Made by a program: the position numbers and the translations under genes. 64,000 nucleotides of DNA from assembly GCF_026212465.1 (NCBI RefSeq), contig NC_080050.1:28409070-28473069 (forward strand), in the 5' to 3' direction. This document shows positions 22,840 to 38,129 of this stretch, in pieces. The stretch's first letter is position 1. Each line of letters starts with the position of its first letter. The notes below the pieces were generated by a model. That model was not told the origin of the DNA and searched no databases. It saw nothing but the letters and a program-made list of their open reading frames with translations. This DNA is from Amaranthus tricolor. Lineage: Eukaryota; Streptophyta; Magnoliopsida; Caryophyllales; Amaranthaceae.

Positions 22840-24383
22840 TAGTTAGATGATATTTCCTTCGTTTCATTATACTTGTTACATTTGACCTTTTAGCGCAATC
22901 TAATGTGTCGAGATAGATATTAAAGTTAAATAATTTATTTTTTTTCAAAGCTGAAGTCTTAAGAAATTGTTGAGAATCAATTCACGTGAAAAGATTTATA
23001 CCTTGTAGTATTGTCATTTAAAATATTTTTCTTTTATGCAAAAATTATTTTTGTTGTCGAAGTAATTTTTGTAATTTTTACATGTTTGTGCGTAACAATC
23101 CAATTTTTACCCCTTAAGTGTAGGCCATTCGCGCCTTTGTTGTCGAGGGTGTGGAAAATAGGTTGTGAAATGAACATTATGTGATGGCTACTATACAAAG
23201 ATAGTACGTATATTATGATGTAGGGTTATTATATGAGTATATATAACGGACACATATAATGAAAATAAGTATTAATATGCATATATAAAGAGGTACAATA
23301 AGTCCTTATAAGTCGTACTCTTACTCGCCCATTGTGGGAAACACAATTTATGCCTATGTTATATTCATTGTTTATAAGATAAGTTCATCTCTATAACCAT
23401 ACAAAATATATATTCATAACATTTTAAGTAGTTGTTGGTAGTTTAATGAAGCTAAAATTCTATTTTAAAAACTCACTATTAGGCAAAGTAGTAGTTTAAT
23501 TATTTAGTGATGTAGGTAGTTACTTTCATAATATTATAACTTGTAACATTTTAAAAATCAAAAATAAAGTTTTTAGATTTTTCTCTATTTTTGTCAACAA
23601 ATTATATTTTAACGTCTATCATAATTACTGCACAATATTAATTACACAACTAATTGTCTAACAATTATAATTCTACAACAAAAATTATCCAAAACTACAA
23701 CTACTTAGACAGCTAACAACTACCCACACAACTATCTTACGACAAACATACCCAAAACACATAAAATGAAAAGTATACACTAGCCGAGTGAGAGTCGGCC
23801 AAAAAACTTATAACCCGACTCGAATCGACTCGACCCAATCCGACCCGGCTCGGCCATTGAACACCCTATCATAATTCATAGACGAGTTTTTGATTTCATC
23901 TACGCTCCACTCTCCGACAGTGGTCGTCACTCGTAGAAGCGGTCGCTAAAACCAAAAGCAACCAACAAACGTTTCAAATTTTAAATTGCACACAAAAAAT
24001 AAGTAAACAAGATAAGCCTCAATTTCTTCATTCTTCATTTCTCTTGCTCATTTCAATTCTACTCATCACCACAACCACCAGCACAACCACCATAACCACC
24101 AGCATAACCACCACAACCTACTCTCAGGGTTCCTATCCTTCTCCTGCTAGACTTCTTCTTCTTCTTCAACTTGGTTGCATCTTGTTCAACTTACTTTCAG
24201 GAAAATCAATTTCAATGCTCAACTTCTATGGTTTCTAGATTTACTTCTTAAATTATGCTGCAAGATCTGCTGAAAGTCCTGAACTATTTTAGTCTTTAAT
24301 TATTGTAAGTTTCTGAGTTTTCTTTTGCTGAAGTTGGATTTCAATTTCTGCTCCAAACCCTAACTTTGCGGCAGTTACTGGAA
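22840..24383. other. Intergenic upstream of the PHD gene
   Basis: A tract at 22853-22915 (TTCGTTTCATTATACTTGTTACATTTGAC in part) matches the end of a MITE family also seen at about 36290. At 23785-23870, CCCGACTCGAATCGACTCG followed by GGCCATTGAACACCCTA resembles one end of an hAT-type repeat. The last 400 bp probably hold the promoter and leader of the PHD gene and include a CACCA-rich stretch at 24067-24118. No TATA box was chosen. Confidence 0.4.
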
Positions 24384-26566
24384 ATGGTGATTCAAGAAAA
24401 TTGTAATGGTCATAGCATTAAAATTAACAATGGTAATAGTAATTGTACTAGTAATAGAGTCAATGGTTTTCTTCATGGAAGGTCAAGTGGTAGTGGTAGT
24501 GATAATGCTAGAGATGGAGCTTCGCTTCGTACTTATAAACGCCGAAACTCTGGATTGCCTACTTCTAATTGCAAAGTCATTGACCTGGAGAAACTTCCCT
24601 GCTCTGTCTCTGCTAATTCGGATGATAAGGTAACTTTTCTTCCCACCTTGTTCTGTATTTTCATATTTTGAATATTGATTTTGAGTCGTGAATCTTAGAT
24701 GATTTGTGTTCTTTGAAAGGTTTAGAACGTGTTACTTTATGCAAATCTGATTTAATTTTGTTATAAGTTATTTAGTGTGATTGCCTTGGGATTTGATGAT
24801 TTAGTTCTTCAGCCCTAGATGGGGATTTTCTTGATTCAAATTTAGGCACTTGAGCAATATAAACACGTATTAAAAATATGTGATGATCTTTGGACAGAGA
24901 ACATTGTACACTATTTGGAAATCTTTGTCATTGACGTGTACTAGAATTTGCTCGTTGCATCCGATGATACTCTAGAAAAGTTTATTTACTTCATGTTTTT
25001 AGTGTTTTGGATATAGATGTTACACAACGCTTGTTGCTTTGTTAAAAATAAAGAGTAAAGCGTATCCCATGACATAGTGTCTATATTGACAATATAAGAA
25101 ACACGTAGATTAGAAGAAGAGAATTAAAGAAGAGAAGAAAAAATACACTTTGGTGCCCCCATCAAATGGACTTATTCTAAGGCTTAGACCAATAGATGCT
25201 ATGAGGTGCTTGCCTTGGGCCATTGGCGATAAGGTGCTTTAAGGCACTCGTCTTAAGGAATCACACCACATAGCCTTATCAAGGCAGCCAATCCCATCTT
25301 GCAAGGAACCCTCTTTAGGTGCACGTAGATGTGCTTTTGAATATTGAGATGCAACACTCAAAAATGACTGGCATTGCAATTGGTCATAGAGCTCAAGTTG
25401 ATGGCATGAGGAGGTGTGTTTGAGACGTGATGTATTAGTCAAAAGCTGGTTAGTGTATCAAAACCTTTAGAGTTTTTCTTGTTTTTTTTGAAGTAAGGGA
25501 TGTAGCTGGTTTTTTTTAACTTTGTTCTAGTTATTCGAAATCATTGTATGTCCCTTAATTATGAGATTGTCCTTTAAGTTGTCCTAGTATACAGTGCTAT
25601 TCTAGAGCAAATTTAGAAGTAGAAGTAATTTTCTTTTATGGCTCACTCCTAGCAATCACTTTTCTTTAAGAAGACAACATGCTAGAAATTGGGGAACGCA
25701 TAAATTATGTGATTCATTGGTTGATTTAATTATCTTTGAAGATTATAGTTAATAATTTGAATCACCGACGAGGATATGGTCTAGAAGAAATGACTAAAAT
25801 TTTACTTTCCCTATTTGTGAGAAAATGCAATTTTGGCGTAAGTTAGATTTTTCACCCATGCTGAAAGAAGGAATAGTATATCGGAAGTGTGTTTAAAAGT
25901 AGATACAAGATTTTTGTATCTAGTAGTCATTCTCTTGCTCTAGTGTATTTGTTTGTTAAAGCTATATGTATTGGAGTCGACATGAGGTCTTCTGTAGACA
26001 TACATGTTGTCATAAGGAAGATATATTGATATAGCGCTACTTGATTTTCAACTATTCACAAGCTACTATCTGGGCATCATGGATTCTTGATGTTGGAACT
26101 TGTGTTGCGTGCTTGGCTTAATGGTTCCCTTTTGCTAAGCATTGTTGTTAAGAACTTAAGCGTCAACCCAAAATTGAAGAGAACTTTAATATTTCTAGGT
26201 TTTATAATTGTACTACTTATAGACTTTTAACATGTAGTAATGGTATTTGGGGGAAGGGCAATGTAAGATAGTTCAAATTCTGAAGCTTTCTATGTAGGCT
26301 AGGCAACAGGTTTAGGTTTTTATCTTGAAAGATGGGATAAGTTTTCACATCTTGAATAATACTTTAATGTGGTAGAATTAAATCAACCATAAAGATTCTT
26401 ATCGATGGTTTTAAACTCCTAGTAGCATTGTGACATTAGTAAATGTCGCCAGTGTTGCGTTTTATTTCTGAAAATATTGTTTGAGACACTTTGAGTTGAC
26501 TTTTAAGTTAGGATATACTTCTTTTATATATTGTATCTTAACGCTAGTACCACTTATCGATGGTTT

Positions 26567-26608
<42 letters not shown>

Positions 26609-29600
26609 GGAAAGATGATATAGTATTGTGCTTCAAAGTACATAGGGTGTTTGGTATAAAATGTGTAAATGTTTGATAAAAAAATTTAGTAGGAGTAAAA
26701 GTTGAACAAATGGCTATTTCAAGGAATATCTCATCCTTTCGGCCGAAATTTGGCATTACGATAACTTCATCACTCCCGTTAACACATCACCGTCTTGTTA
26801 CCCGGATCGTGACCATTATCGCTTTTTTGTACTATAATTTAAGTCAATGTGTTGGGCGTGATAAATTTGCTGATGAAGGTCTTTTATTGACTTGAAATAT
26901 TTACAGAGTAATAACTTGGGATATCCATTTTAAAGGAAGTTTGAAAAAGATTTTGAGGGACACGGGTAGCGGCTTCTTGTAATTTGGATGAATCTGTATC
27001 ACTTTTAACTCAACAACTATATATCTGAATCCTTTGTACTAACATACAAGAACCCATTTCTAATGCTGGTATGAGCATTGGTTAAGTCATGTATCCATCA
27101 TTTATTTTCCCTTTTTTCAACTTTAAAATATTTTCGTATCAAAGTAAAGTGCTTGATCACATTCTCATCCAATTGGTAATTGGTCCTTAGTTACCTTGTG
27201 CTTTACATTTCTTCATCTTGGGCTAACTACCTATTAGTCTCTGGCTTCCTGAATGAAAATATGGCTTAGAGTTTCATGATTTGCTCTTGATACCTGCCAT
27301 GTGACTCATAGCATGAGATATGCTGATAGCTCAATAAACCAACCTTGAAAATATTTCTGCTTCATTTGGTCTTTGTGCTGGCCTATGACATATGGATGGA
27401 AAAATAGGAATGGGTCTATGCTCTCAACATGGTATATTGACCGGGACACATTTTGCACTTAGATACTTGGGGAGAAGGAGAGGTAGGTAATTGCTTATGA
27501 AACTGTCTAAGTTAGAGTCGTTAGGCTGAATCTTTTAGATGGTATGTTGTAGAGTAATCTTAGATATATTGATGCATCATTGCACAAACCCTTATAACAA
27601 GATGTCTGAGTGTTGAGACTTTTACTTATCAATGAGGCAAGCTGATTCTAAGTTGGTGATAAGGGCTTTAGTCGTCTCCAGCAATGGTAGTGTTTTTGTT
27701 TTTGAATCTTCTTTTCATGCGATTGTTCATCCTTTCTTTTCATATAGGGCTTAAACTAGTTCCTTTTTTGTTTATTTTACTCTTGATGTTGTTTCCCATG
27801 TCCTTTTCTGTGGCCTCTATCATGTGCCTAATTTTGTACATCGTGGATCTTACTTTAGTGAGCTTGATCCCTTAAGTCCGCATAACTATTTAGTATATCC
27901 ATTAAGACACTCAACTATAATATGTTTCATCAATGTTTTGAACCATGTCCAAATTTAGGATGTTGTCATCCTATGTTTTGAACCCATCTCATAAGACTGT
28001 TGAATTAGTACCGAGTCTATGTAATATAACTAATATCGTGGGTAGCCATTGTAGCAGTAGAGGTGGTAATTATGTAATGATGGTAAATGCCCTTAGTATA
28101 TTCTTTTGATCATTGGTAATTTTTGTAGACTATTGGGTGTTCTTGTGGTGAATATTTGACATGGCTTAAATTCTTCTTTTATAGGTTTAGGTATCCTAAT
28201 ATTTTGACTATATATGTTGGAATGAGTTTAACTCTAATTTTGTTGCCAACTGACATATATGGATGAATTTCAGGTATTATTAGGTCCATATGCCTCTTAC
28301 TACTACACATTTTCTTTATTTGGTTTTGCGCAGATGGTAAAAGAATTAGTGGACATAGGTTTGCAAAAAAAATCTTGTGAGCAAGTTTGTGATCCGAAGA
28401 TAAATTGTCATTCTCTTCTGAATGGTTCAGATGATTGCTCTTATCAACATTGGAGAAGTGTGTTGGAAAGCATATGCCACTCGCTAAATCTTTCTGAAGG
28501 TGGTGTTGACAGCGGGCTGCAGCATTGCCTCAACAATGCACTTCGTAGTAATCCTGGAAGTAGCCATGCAAACCTGGTTAAGGTATGTGGATGACCTGTA
28601 TTTTTTTTTCTCTGAGATGGCTACTTGGAAATACTGATTCTTTTCCTTGGAAAATATCTTCTTTGCCTTGCTTTATACATTTGAGCTTCTCTAGACAGTC
28701 CTGTGCTGGAGTATCCTAACTGGCATAGGGTGACTGTCTTGCTACTTAGATTTTGCTTCCATGGTACCTCTTACAACATGGGTTTTTCTTTTTTATTTCA
28801 GGACATTGTTCTCCATCATAACAGTCAGGCTCTTGTTCTAAGAAGTGGGTTGGCTAATGGTAATTCAGCTGCTACAGGAGACTATTCTGCTGCAATTTCT
28901 AATGGAGCCCCAATTGATTTAGGTCACTCAACTGTCTCCAGGCTGTGTGAAGATGTTTTTTTCAGACTTGTGACTTCTGGAAAGTTTGCTTCTTTGTGTA
29001 AGCTACTTTCCGAAAATTTTTATGGGCTGAAGATTGAAAAGTTTTTGGACTTTAGTCTTATTAATTTAAGGATGAAAGAGAATGCTTATGAAACTACACC
29101 TACACTATTCGCATCAGACATTCAACAGGTACTTTGTGCTGGCCACTTTTTTCAATTTTCAGCATTCAAGATTTTTCCATTAGGTTGTGTTCTCTTCACC
29201 TAGTTTTGAATTTATCGAATTATTGTTATCTTATCTAGACTTGCTTTATTCGAGAATTTAACATGGGTTGGTCTTTTTCTTCCGAACTTTTTCTTCCAAC
29301 AACTTGTATGAAGGTGAAAAGAATAAACCCTTTATCTCAAATTGAGTTATTGTTTGCATGGAGTTTGTCATGTTTATGGTTAGAGGACTGTGATGGAGTT
29401 CACAACTTCGTAGACTCTCTTTGGTAGTGCTTAGGATTGAGCTAATAAAAGATCTATGTTGCAATGTATGAGAAGGATATTAGTGAGGATTATTCTTCAT
29501 TGGAATCTGTGTGAACTAACAACTTTGAAGACAGCTTCAGAGTTCAGAGTGCAAAATTATCAAGATGGAAATATGGAGAATACTATCTGTTTTCTCGGAC

Positions 29601-32600
29601 AATGAAAGCGGAAAATGGAATACTTTAGGTTTTGACCTTGATTGAAAACTTATGCTCTTCCAATGAGTGAATTTACTAGTAAAGTACACAGTCCTCTTAT
29701 AGGTAAAAACTACTACTTTCATTGGAATGTCTGCAACTCTGAGGTGTTTGCAGGTCATTGTTTTTATTTGTTGCATGAGAAGGAAAGCCAAGTCAACCAA
29801 TTCAAGCAAGAAGCAGTCCTATTCATCTATACGTCCTGCTTCAAAATGGTGTTATGGTTATAGTTCTTTATCTTTGCTTGTTTGCAGATATGGAGTAGGC
29901 TTCGTTTGATTGGCAGTGAGATGGTTTCACTTTCAAATGATTTGTCTGAGTTATCAAGAGGCTTCTGTCGTGAACCGGTGAGAGCTTATGGCTATTTTGC
30001 TGTATTGTGCTTAAAATCTCTTTCACCCACCATATCCTTAACTAAAATGTTGATTTTTTTATCAGAGAGGAGGTGCAGAACTTGATACATCGAGAGATAA
30101 AAAAGACAAGGTATTCTTTTTGCTTGCGCCATTTAGTTTTAACTACATGAATGAAAATTTTCCGTTATATAGTAGATGATTAGATGCTATGTTTAGTAGT
30201 GGGAATCTTGTAAATAAAAGGTGTCGTGCCAATTGCAGCTTGCAGCCCCTAATAATCTGTGTTCTTTAAAGTTGAACACAAGTAGTGAGATGACCTTTTA
30301 GGAGTTTGCTTAGCTGATAGAGAAACATTACTGTATTTCGTCTTTTAAAGTTTTGAAGAGTTGTAAAGGACATGATCTATGTTACCCAAACTCCTATCTA
30401 TGTATCGAACATGAGTAGGGATCAGAGGAACCATCATGCAATAGACATCCAAAATTATACTTCTTAGGTTATTTCTATAGTTTACATGTGTTGTCTCATG
30501 TTAGATCCTTTGACATTCTGACATGTGACTCGTGGGCGAGTGGGAATGTTGGAGTAACACTTAGCAAGAGTGTCAAAAGTCGAGTAATAAGATAAAGGCC
30601 ATTCATATGACTAAACAAAATTTTGTTTCCTCTTTTAATTTTCCTCTAGCAAAGTACAATGACAACAAAGTTGTTGAACCGATTCTATCGATTGCTAAGT
30701 TCTACTTTGAAGTCTCTTGTTTTGGTGAATATAATACCGTTTTAATGTAAAATAAGTAACTTCAAAAAGTTTAAGCCTCTAAGAACAGTCATATAAACTT
30801 AGCATACTGATTGGGACATGTTCCTGCTAGACATTAATTGTAGCACTCTTTGCTAACTCAGGTTTTCATGGGAAGAAATGTTAGAGGCATTCATTTTATG
30901 ATAGAAGACTTCCTTGACTTGAATTGGCTGCCATATGAACCCAATACATAACTTATTTTTAGGGCCTCCTCTAATGCTTGAACTTTAGTGATTTTTATGC
31001 CAAAAGGATCATGACTAGTTTTGAAAGCTTTGAACTGATTTTCTTGCTTGATTTAAAGAGCCTTTTATGATTATTGAGCTGATCTATGTTTATTTTCTGC
31101 CTTTTGTATTTTGTTAGCACTCAACAGTTCACATAAAATTAAATCTAAACTCAATGTTATATTTAACTGCTGAGATAGCTGCAAACCATTCTGTATTGTC
31201 TCTGAAAGTGTTTCTGCAATAATTGTTGTGATTGCAACTGCATTCAAGATTTTATACCATGCCTGTCGCATGCCTCGCCATCCTTTTCAGCATTGTAACC
31301 TCATTTTGTTGGCGCAAATGTTTTTTGCCTATCTTAGTTAAGACCTAACAGTAAATCTTGTCTGTTGAGGTGTGGAAATTTGGCTGTAAAATGTGACACT
31401 CTTGTAGATATACGAATGGTTGGTTCTGGTACAATTCAGCTGTGATGTTGAAATCTAAGTTTCCCTGGAAGAAGCAAATCTTTTTCATTATTTTGGCTGT
31501 GTTATGACTTATAAATGGGATTTTCGAGCATGCTTACAACTATATTTATTGCTTACTTGCTAATATACTGAGAAGGCGGGTTTTAGGTGTGAAGTAGACC
31601 TCTATATCATTTATCTTAATCGATACTTGGTATTTGAAGCAGCATTCCAAATCTGCTGTTAAAAATGGGATGGCTGTGGCGCCTACTATGTTTAATAGGA
31701 AAATTTCTTCAAACTAGCGATACTTTTTGTTTCTTTTGTTTTGCTTAAACTTGGTAAGTCAACTCAACTTCAATTTTGTCATTGTTGGGATGGAACATTC
31801 TCTATCTCATTGTTTAATAATATGCTTTGTATTGCTGAAAGTTATTAGTTGAATGTTGATCATCTATCCATTGTATTGATAATTAATTCAGTGTCGAGAT
31901 TTTGAGAATGGGTTATTTGTATTCAATTTTTTTGTTTGTTTTTTGGTCAATCCGTTGGTCTTTAATGTACACATATTTGCAAGCAGTTGTCTTCCCAGAA
32001 ATGCGATGTGCGTATCAAGCAGGAAGAACCAGATGCTTCTGTGTTTTGCACATGTAGACAGTGTGGAGAGAGATCAGATGGGAAAGATTGCCTTGTTTGT
32101 GATTCATGTGAAGTAATGTTCCATCTTTCCTGCATCGAGCCTGCTGTGAAGGAAATTCCACATAAAAGCTGGTATTGTGCTAATTGCACTGCTAGTGGCT
32201 TTGGATCTCCTCATGAAGATTGTGCTGTCTGTGAGAGATTAATAGCTAATTCTGGTGTCCTTGAAATTGATGCTGTACCTATTTCTGAAGACAGACTTGG
32301 TGATGATGAAGAGTGTTCAGACGGTATCATTGAGACTGGGGTTCAAGTTTTCAAAGGAAGCAAGCGACTTCCGTGTAAGGTATGCGGGTGCATTTTAAAT
32401 AATGGTGAAGAGTTCCAGGTTTGTGAACATCGTTATTGCCAATACAAGTACTATCATATTAGGTGCCTAACAAACAAAGAGTTAAAATCGTATGGCCCTC
32501 GCTGGTATTGCCCTTCTTGTCTATGTAGAACTTGTCTTACTGACAAGGATGACGATGATCTTGTGATGTGTGACGGCTGTGATCACGGATACCATATATA

Positions 32601-32880
32601 TTGTATGAATCCTCCACGGACGTCAATTCCCAAAGGCAAGTGGTTTTGCCCGAAATGTGATGTGGGCATAAAAGCGATACGCAAAGTTAAAAAGTTTTAT
32701 GAAGATCTAGAAAGAAAGCAAACGAAAAGTGAAGGGAAAAGAGCCGTTGGTAGACCCTCTAAAAAATCGAAACAGGAATTCAAAGATGCTGTGAATGGAT
32801 CCGGAGGAATGGATATGCTTTTGACTGCTGCTAGAACACTTAATAACGAAGACTTTGATGTGCAAGACCGAAAGAGGTAA
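24384..32880 (+). CDS. PHD-finger protein (EHD3 / At1g77250 type)
   Basis: Six exons are 24384-24629, 28334-28582, 28802-29128, 29888-29977, 30066-30110 and 31987-32880. All join in phase 0 and give 616 residues. The N-terminal half is Ser/Asn-rich, followed by a helical region with [20 protein letters not shown]. Near its end lies [19 protein letters not shown]. The last exon (from residue 320) carries a PHD finger ([19 protein letters not shown] to WYCANC) and a PHD-like middle domain ([13 protein letters not shown] to WYCPSC). A second classical PHD follows ([19 protein letters not shown] to WFCPKC), then a basic tail with GRPSKKSK, an AT-hook-like or nuclear-signal motif. Such proteins read histone tails in the nucleus; the rice relative Ehd3 promotes flowering. 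The function here is inferred. Intron 1 is 3.7 kb. An alternative in-frame acceptor after CAG at 28271-28273 would add 20 residues. Confidence 0.88.
26570..26607 (+). repeat. 38-base T run in intron 1 of the PHD gene
   Basis: An uninterrupted T homopolymer follows TGGTTTAGG. Read on the minus strand it could be the A-tail of an old retroposed insert, but I found no recognisable SINE or LINE body attached. Confidence 0.8.
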
Positions 32881-34868
32881 ATGGAAAAAAAGTTATGTCA
32901 TGCAGTGATTTTTTTTGCTTCTGTTGTAATGTTAGCGCCTTTCAATACAAGTGGCGGTGGCTGTTTTCCGTTAGCGTGCTCACTTTAAGGGTATCGCCTT
33001 GTTCATCCTAGGATGAAGTTCTGCGACATGGTAGTTAAAATGGGATGTATATTCATAGAAGACTTCGTTTACTTTAGCCATTTTGATGGAAAAGATCTGG
33101 TGGCTGCAGTTCCATATTGATTTAGGTGATCTAACTCATTTTTTTGTAATCTGTATCATCATTTTCATGTATTGAAAACATTTGGCTAGTTTATAGCTGT
33201 TGTAACAAAACATTGTAACATACACTTTTTTTGTAATCAAAAGGGCTAAACCTTATTTTAACTTTTTTTGCTGTTGTGTGCTGAGTTTTTAATGATTTTC
33301 TTCTGATAATATGTTGTGAATGCTGTAATTTGTTGCTGTGAGTTAGTATGTGCAACTACTGATGCGCTATATAAGTAGATTTTTGCTGTTGTGCAGTGCT
33401 GTTAATTGTGCTGCTACTGCTTGCTTGCTTCAGATGCGTTATAGGAGGGGTTAGGTGCTGCTGCTACTGTTGTATAGAAGTAGAATTCCTGTGCTGTGTT
33501 TTGACTTTTGTTTTGATGTATTTTTGACTAAGTAGGTTCCACTACGTAAATATGAAAAGGAATTTAGGAGGATTAGATTTTGGTACATGGTTAACTATGT
33601 TCTGCTTGGTTTGTAATAGGCAGAACGTATTTGCCCAGGAATGGGGGGTATAGCTAGTAGCTAGATAGATTCAATTGATTTTGCTGGTACCGAGATAGTG
33701 CTGCAAATAATTGCTCCTCCACTCTGTACCCTTCTTAGAAGGTGGCTTAATGGAAGTAAAAGATGCACTAGCACTATTGGGTTTGAAGCCCGCAGGGTGG
33801 AACTTTCTGTGTACAGTTTTGATATGATTAATACTATTACCTTTACACCAAAAAAAAAATATGTCATTTATTCTGAAATTAAAGGTCATCTGTTTATTTT
33901 TTTTTTCCTTGTAATTAAGGATATATGGTGAATGAGAAAGTCCTCTATGGACTTGTTTCCCAGTATTTTTAGCGTATACTAACCTTAAGGGTTCGCTTGG
34001 ATTGAATGTAAATATTTGAGGAGAGGAGTTGAAAGAAAATCAAATTATTAGAACAACGGAAATTAGAGATGTAAATAAAGTAATTAAAACAATTGTAAAA
34101 GAGATAGAATGAGAATAAACTAAATTAGATGAATAAAAAAGAAGGAAGATGTCTCTCATTTGGAGGAAATGAATTCCCTCACCCCGTAGGGTAAATTTAT
34201 ATCCAAAATGAGGGAACTAATTGATATTTTATCTATTTTTCATAACGTTCTAACCGATTTTTACACCTCTTTAACAATCAAATTTCTTTAATCATCTACC
34301 TAATTAACTTTTTTTTTCCTACTTTGACTTTTTATTTGCCCCTTAAACATTTACATTCAATTTTAACGAGCCATAAAATATATATTATAATAATAAGTAT
34401 TTTACTTAACAAATACAATCAAGTACAATCATTGAAAAATAGTTACTTTAATAAAATAGAGAAGGAGAAGATAATGTAAAAATCGAGGTTAAAATCTTAA
34501 AAAAAAATGTAATATATACAATTTGATAAAATCTGATTATAAAATCTTAAAAGGTTATATAATGTACCAAAACAGGAGACACGCTCATATTTTGATGCAG
34601 ATTTAATACGTTAACACGGCAAGAGTTAAGACACTTGGGTCGCGAAAAGTGAATCAAGAAAAGGTCATATTTTTATGTGACCCTACTATATTATCATAGC
34701 AACAATACTTGGATTTATAATGACTCAAAAACCGAATAAGCCATATTATTTAATTTTATTATATTATCAAAATACAAAATTATATGGTAAAATGTCTGGA
34801 TGTTGCTAGGAAAATTGCAAGAACTAGCTCAAAATTTTCAATGCTCATTTTTTGTTTAATATAATGCT
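32881..34868. other. PHD gene 3' region and a MITE-like element
   Basis: The first 300-600 bp are probable 3' UTR of the PHD gene. At about 33985-34372 the ends are inverted: GGGTTCGCTTGGATTGAATG against the complement GGCTCGTTAAAATTGAATG, then TAAATATTTGAGG against TAAATGTTTAAGG. This suggests a MITE of about 390 bp. No protein gene was recognised between here and the small ORF at 35068. Confidence 0.45.
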
Positions 34869-34876
34869 TATAAAAG
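34869..34876 (+). promoter_or_regulatory. Strong TATA box before a possible small gene
   Basis: TATAAAAG is close to the plant consensus and stands out from the AT-rich background because it is followed by a mixed, CA-rich leader-like sequence. It lies about 200 bp upstream of the 35-codon frame at 35068. An ATG at 34902 opens a 37-codon frame (34902-35015) that would be met first by ribosomes. Confidence 0.5.
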
Positions 34877-35067
34877 GAGAGAAAGCCTTGTTCATCAAGC
34901 CATGCACCACATATTCACTCAAATACCAAAAGAATTTGCAAGTTTTTCTGAAGTATATAACGTATTCTGGTGTTTCAACGATCAATTTAAAGTTTTTGTT
35001 GAGTTGATTTCTTGATTTTTATTGATACAAATTGAAGAATCTTCTGTATCATTCATAAAGTTGAGAA

Positions 35068-35175
35068 ATGGGAGGGGGTTTCAATGATAAGAATCCCAAA
35101 GATGTTTATCCAAAAACATCAAGGGGAGGCATACTCAAGGGGATCTTGTGCTGTTTCGTTGGAGGAAAACGCTAA
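35068..35175 (+). CDS. Possible small protein of 35 residues
   Basis: An ATG in good context (GAAATGG, with A at -3 and G at +4) opens a 35-codon frame. The product starts MGGGFNDKNPKDVYPK, continues TSRGGILKG and ends ILCCFVGGKR. It is basic, has a Gly-rich N-terminus with Gly at position 2 and an adjacent Cys pair in a short hydrophobic stretch. Those features are seen in small membrane-associated plant proteins, but I recognise no family. A good TATA box lies upstream. Against it, a 37-codon upstream frame precedes it and the surroundings are repeat-rich. It may be a real microprotein gene, a remnant or chance. Confidence 0.35.
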   Translation: MGGGFNDKNPKDVYPKTSRGGILKGILCCFVGGKR

Positions 35176-35623
35176 CTATTCATCTTATCTCAAATAGAAG
35201 AATGAAATTTATAAGACTTATTGATTACTTGGATTCAATTAATAAAAAATGACAAACTTCAGCAAATTAAGGAATTACTTAGATCTGATTTTTAATATTT
35301 GATAGAGTATATCACATATTATGGGCCTATAACCATCAGCTTAAGCTTAGGCTGATAGTTAAAAACCCTGGATATATCATATATTCTATCAATTATATCA
35401 TCGCATTCCTCTATCTATTTTCATGGTAAATTTTAAATTTTTTTGTTTTATTGAAACTTGTTATTTAATGTTAATTGGTCCTCTTGTGGACATTAATCCT
35501 AATGTTGTAATGATGCATTAGTGTATATATATATATTTAGTACCTAATTAGTCTATTTTTGATCTCTCTTTAGTTTCATTAATTAGTCTATGGCAAATAT
35601 TATAAGGATAATGTCATTTAGAG

Positions 35624-38062
<2,439 letters not shown>

Positions 38063-38129
38063 GATCCAAATACACAAAAGCAAAACGTTAATGCTCACGA
38101 CCTTCATCTACCCTATCCAAATGAGTTAG

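Noticed and set aside
24044..24238. Thr-rich frame upstream of the PHD start as a uORF
   Set aside because: It begins at TTG rather than ATG and follows a CACCA-rich leader repeat.
25160..25440. Possible gene fragment in PHD intron 1
   Set aside because: The tract looks like a degenerate repeat rich in AAGGC/GCCTT phrases, with no support for splicing or coding.
29727..29880. Exon-like stretch with a TTTGCAG acceptor and a frame reading [15 protein letters not shown] in the PHD gene intron
   Set aside because: Its only good donor would leave phase 2 and create a stop on joining to 29888. Exon 29128 to 29888 joins cleanly without it. Kept as a possible alternative exon only.
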